8,262 nt of DNA, from contig CAZLOV010000111.1 in the NCBI GenBank assembly GCA_964561235.1, forward strand, positions 1 to 8,262. The letters are read 5' to 3'. The notes beneath the pieces are model-generated. The model saw only the letters and a list, made by a program, of their open reading frames with translations. It was not told the origin of the DNA and made no database searches. Positions 6,158 to 8,262 of the stretch are shown here, one piece after another (position 1 is the stretch's first letter; the number at the start of each line of letters is the position of its first letter). The stretch comes from JBCBSP01 sp964561235. Its GTDB lineage: Bacteria; Pseudomonadota; Alphaproteobacteria; Caulobacterales; Maricaulaceae. The position numbers were made by a program, and so were the translations under genes.

Positions 6158-6742
6158 ATGGTTCGACTGACGAAAATCTACACCCGCACAGGCGATGACG
6201 GCCGCACGATGCTGGGCGACATGACCCAGGTGTCCAAGACCGATCGGCGCGTGGCGGCCTATGGAGAGGTCGACGAGCTGAACGCCGCTCTGGGCCTGGC
6301 GCGCGCCGCAGCCGGAGAGGGCGAGATCGCAACCCTGCTGACGCGCATTCAAAATGATTTGTTCGACCTGGGCGCCGATCTGTGCGTGCCCGATCCGGAA
6401 GCGTCCGGCGGCGAGGCGCTCTCCTGGACGCCGCTGCGCGTGCGTGCGGAACAGGCCGAGGCGCTGGAACACCAGATCGATGCGTTCAATGCGCGTCTGG
6501 AGCCGCTCGACAGCTTCGTCCTTCCAGGCGGAAGCGAGCTCGCCGCCCGGCTTCATCATGCGCGCACCGTGGCGCGGCGCGCCGAGCGCGCCGTTGTCGC
6601 GCTTGCGGAAACGGGCGCGCAGGTCTCCACGCCGGTGCGCATCTACATGAACCGGGTGTCGGATCTGCTTTTCGTGCTGGCGCGCATCGCCAATGACGAA
6701 GGCCGCGGCGACGTCAAATGGGTCCCCGGCGGGGAACGCTGA
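6158..6742 (+). CDS. pduO: PduO-type cob(I)alamin adenosyltransferase
   Basis: The enzyme transfers the adenosyl group of ATP to reduced cobalamin (or cob(I)yrinic acid diamide), making coenzyme B12 in the cytoplasm; the family is trimeric. The 194 residues match the usual length. Family motifs are present: the N-terminal ATP-binding TRTGDDGRT (9-17), YGEVDELNA (35-43), LPGGS (122-126), HHARTVARRAER (133-144) with the ATP-contacting Arg/Glu residues, and NRVSDLLFVLAR (165-176). GGAG at 6145-6148 is 9 nt before the ATG at 6158. A much longer open frame reaches back to 5729, but its extension overlaps the HIG1 gene and is not real. Adenosylcobalamin would serve enzymes such as methylmalonyl-CoA mutase or class II ribonucleotide reductase, not visible here. 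Confidence 0.95.
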   Translation: MVRLTKIYTRTGDDGRTMLGDMTQVSKTDRRVAAYGEVDELNAALGLARAAAGEGEIATLLTRIQNDLFDLGADLCVPDPEASGGEALSWTPLRVRAEQAEALEHQIDAFNARLEPLDSFVLPGGSELAARLHHARTVARRAERAVVALAETGAQVSTPVRIYMNRVSDLLFVLARIANDEGRGDVKWVPGGER

Positions 6743-6764
6743 AGACGCGCCTCATTTATTCGTG

Positions 6765-6785
6765 AGCCGCTGGAAACGGTTTTTT
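6765..6785 (+). terminator. Weak candidate Rho-independent terminator
   Basis: A short stem AGCCG/CGGTT (one G-U pair, 7-nt loop CTGGAAA) runs into six Ts (6780-6785), 22 bp after the adenosyltransferase stop. The T run stands out in this GC-rich DNA, but the stem is only 5 bp, so termination may be partial and yceI could still be read through. Confidence 0.35.
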
Positions 6786-6835
6786 CGCGCCGCGGGGGTG
6801 GAAGCAGGCGGGGGCGGCTCCCTACTTACGCGGTC

Positions 6836-6850
6836 GCGGCGTAACGCCGC
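6836..6850. repeat. 15-bp palindrome upstream of yceI
   Basis: GCGGCGT and ACGCCGC flank a single A, 24 bp before the yceI start. It is operator-sized or may fold as a small hairpin in the yceI leader. Palindromes of this kind also arise by chance in GC-rich DNA, so function is uncertain. The rest of the 132-bp intergenic region (6743-6874) shows no clear -35/-10 pair. Confidence 0.4.
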
Positions 6851-6874
6851 ATGCGTTCAACGGGAGACAGTCTG

Positions 6875-7483
6875 ATGAAGATCGCCTACGCCGCCGCCTC
6901 GCTTGCAGCCGCCCTGATGGGGTCCGCCGCCCTCGCGGAGCCCGCCGCCTACGAATTCGACCGCACGCACACGACCATCAAGGCGTCGTGGAACCATCTG
7001 GGGTATTCCACCCAGTCCCTGTTCTTCACCGACTATGAGGGCACGCTGCTGCTCGACTTCGAGGAGCCGGCGAACTCCACGGTCGACGTGACCTTCAACC
7101 TGGCGGACGGCTACTGGGTCGGCGCGAACCAGGAGCGCTTCGAAGGACACCTCGCCAGCGACGATCTCTTCAACATCGCCGAATTCCCGACCGCGCGCTT
7201 CGTGGCGACCGGCTTCGAGACCGAGGACGGCGAGACGGGCACGATGACCGGCGATCTCACGCTGCTGGGCGTCACCCGTCCGGTGACGCTGGACGTGACC
7301 CTCAACCAGCGCGCGCCGCACCCGTTCAAAGGCACGCCCACCGCCGGCTTTGACGCGACGGGCGTCATCAACCGCACCGAATGGGGCATGGGCTACGCTG
7401 CGCCGGCCGTGTCGGAGGAGATCCGCATCGACATCTCCACCGAGCTGGCGCTGGTGCAGGACGACGAAGCGTCCGGCTCGTAG
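6875..7483 (+). CDS. Secreted YceI-family protein
   Basis: A 202-residue precursor with a Sec signal peptide: MK start, hydrophobic residues 4-19, cleavage after ALA21. The mature part is a lipocalin-like YceI beta barrel. Visible family blocks are YEFDRTHTTIKASWNHLGYS (25-44 area), GHLASDDLFNIAEFPTARF, LTLLGVTRPVTLDVTLN and the C-terminal TEWGMGY...SEEIRIDISTEL. Known members bind isoprenoid or amphipathic ligands in the periplasm, such as polyisoprenoid quinone-like molecules; the ligand here is not known. The start at 6875 is set by GGGAG (6862-6866), 8 nt upstream, and by the signal peptide; an in-frame ATG at 6851 is rejected. It lies between the adenosyltransferase and etfB with its own 5' and 3' gaps, so it is probably a separate transcription unit. 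Confidence 0.94.
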   Translation: MKIAYAAASLAAALMGSAALAEPAAYEFDRTHTTIKASWNHLGYSTQSLFFTDYEGTLLLDFEEPANSTVDVTFNLADGYWVGANQERFEGHLASDDLFNIAEFPTARFVATGFETEDGETGTMTGDLTLLGVTRPVTLDVTLNQRAPHPFKGTPTAGFDATGVINRTEWGMGYAAPAVSEEIRIDISTELALVQDDEASGS

Positions 7484-7505
7484 GCGCTTCAGCCAAATTT
7501 GAACG

Positions 7506-7553
7506 GCATGCGGCGGCGCGAAGCGGATCAACCGCTTCGCGCCGAGCGCATGC
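7506..7553. terminator. Long inverted repeat after yceI, probable hairpin
   Basis: An inner 13-bp perfect stem (7514-7526 with 7532-7544, loop ATCAA) is extended after a small G/AG internal loop by a 7-bp outer stem GCATGCG/CGCATGC (7506-7512 with 7547-7553). This gives 20 bp of pairing in 48 bases, 22 bp after the yceI stop. There is no T tract on the plus strand, so it is either a terminator of unusual type, a 3'-end stabilising hairpin, or a regulatory structure ahead of etfB. Confidence 0.6.
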
Positions 7554-7688
7554 GTTGACTTGCGCGGTCGCCGCGGGCAGCTTCGCGCCCTATTTTCCCC
7601 GCCACCCGCCCGGGACCGCCCGGCGGCCGCTTCGTTTCCTGCGACCGCTTCGGAACCGGATGGACGCGAACACAAGCCGGAGCCGCTC
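7554..7688 (+). promoter_or_regulatory. Region upstream of etfB, promoter by position
   Basis: This non-coding stretch must carry the etfB promoter if the hairpin before it stops transcription. TTGACT at 7555-7560 is a good -35 match but has no -10 at 16-18 bp; the -10-like TATTTT at 7591-7596 is 30 bp away. GGAG at 7679-7682 is the etfB ribosome binding site, 6 nt before the ATG. Confidence 0.35.
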
Positions 7689-8262
7689 ATGAAGATCCTC
7701 GTGCCCGTCAAGCGGGTCGTCGACTACAACGTGAAGGTTCGGGTCAAGCCGGACCAGACCGGCGTCGACCTCGCCAACGTCAAGATGTCCATGAACCCGT
7801 TTTGCGAGATCGCCGTGGAAGAGGCGATCCGCATGAAGGAAGCGGGTGTGGCCGAAGAAGTCGTGGCCGTGTCCATCGGCCCCGCCCAGGCTCAGGAAAC
7901 CATCCGAACCGCGCTCGCCATGGGCGCCGATCGCGGCGTGCACGTGCAGACCGATCAGAGCGTCGAGCCGCTCGCGGTTGCGAAAATCCTCAAGAGCGTC
8001 GTGGAGGCGGAAAGCCCGCAGCTTGTCATCCTCGGCAAGCAGGCGATCGACGACGACTCCAATCAGACCGGCCAGATGCTCGGCGCCCTGCTGGGCTGGC
8101 CGCAAGCCACGTTCGCGTCCAAGGTGGAGAAGGACGGCGACGCGCTGAATGTGACGCGCGAGATCGATGGCGGCCTGCAGACCGTGAAGGTCAGCCTCCC
8201 GGCGATCGTCACCACCGATCTGCGCCTCAACGAACCGCGTTACGCCTCGCTGCCCAACATCA
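7689..8262 (+). CDS. etfB: Electron transfer flavoprotein subunit beta, cut by window edge
   Basis: EtfB pairs with EtfA and binds AMP; the ETF dimer passes electrons from acyl-CoA and other dehydrogenases to ETF:quinone oxidoreductase. The first 191 of about 250 residues are present. MKILVPVKRVVDYNVKVRV at the start, NPFCEIAVEEAIRMKE (36-51), GKQAIDDDSNQTGQM (116-130) and the ETF-beta signature region VTREIDGGLQTVKVSLPAI (155-173) are all typical. The window ends within RYASLPNI, the start of the dehydrogenase-recognition loop. ATG at 7689 has GGAG 6 nt upstream. etfA would be expected next, beyond the window. In related genomes the etf genes sit near the adenosyltransferase; here yceI lies between. 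Confidence 0.97.
   Translation, partial: MKILVPVKRVVDYNVKVRVKPDQTGVDLANVKMSMNPFCEIAVEEAIRMKEAGVAEEVVAVSIGPAQAQETIRTALAMGADRGVHVQTDQSVEPLAVAKILKSVVEAESPQLVILGKQAIDDDSNQTGQMLGALLGWPQATFASKVEKDGDALNVTREIDGGLQTVKVSLPAIVTTDLRLNEPRYASLPNI

Noticed and set aside
7610..7623. Short CCGGG/CCCGG inverted repeat upstream of etfB
   Set aside because: Five GC pairs are expected by chance in such GC-rich sequence.
7590..8105. 171-residue open frame opposite etfB
   Set aside because: It is the His/Asp/Leu-rich shadow of etfB, whose motifs are clear.

Overview
This is a GC-rich window from an alphaproteobacterial chromosome. The evidence is the gene content and order: tlpA divergent from argH, an LptM-like lipoprotein and a TIGR02302 (DUF4175) gene behind argH, and a HIG1-type twin-transmembrane gene followed by a PduO-type adenosyltransferase close to etfB. 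The style, including few or weak ribosome binding sites for some genes, suits a marine stalked or budding group such as Maricaulales/Hyphomonadales. That finer placement is inference only. No mobile element, CRISPR array, tRNA or rRNA is visible, and most of the window looks like ordinary core chromosome.

Layout. Positions 1-3574 hold a minus-strand block: argH (arginine synthesis, last step), a small lipoprotein whose start overlaps the argH stop as ATGA, and the first 629 codons of a large TIGR02302-family membrane protein that runs off the left edge. A 62-bp divergent intergenic region separates argH from a plus-strand pair: tlpA (membrane-anchored periplasmic thioredoxin) and an EamA/DMT exporter. 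The exporter contains a 10-N assembly gap. A TetR-family regulator lies tail to tail with the exporter, only 4 bp away. Its upstream region carries a perfect 19-bp operator-like palindrome and is shared with a divergent plus-strand block: a 68-residue HIG1-type twin-transmembrane protein, a PduO-type cob(I)alamin adenosyltransferase, then a secreted YceI-family protein. After a long inverted repeat, etfB begins and is cut by the right edge.

How the genes may work together. Several plus-strand genes touch respiration or the envelope: TlpA (thiol chemistry, often for cytochrome oxidase assembly), HIG1 (respiratory complexes), YceI (isoprenoid/quinone-like ligands) and EtfB (electron transfer from acyl-CoA dehydrogenases to the quinone pool). 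The adenosyltransferase supplies adenosylcobalamin, for example to methylmalonyl-CoA mutase, which often works downstream of odd-chain and branched-chain acyl-CoA oxidation. This grouping is inference from context.

No clear new system was found. The observations most worth following are the apparent absence of lysA between the lipoprotein and TIGR02302 gene, the hairpin and possible leaderless start of the HIG1 gene, the TetR palindrome, and the long hairpin ahead of etfB.
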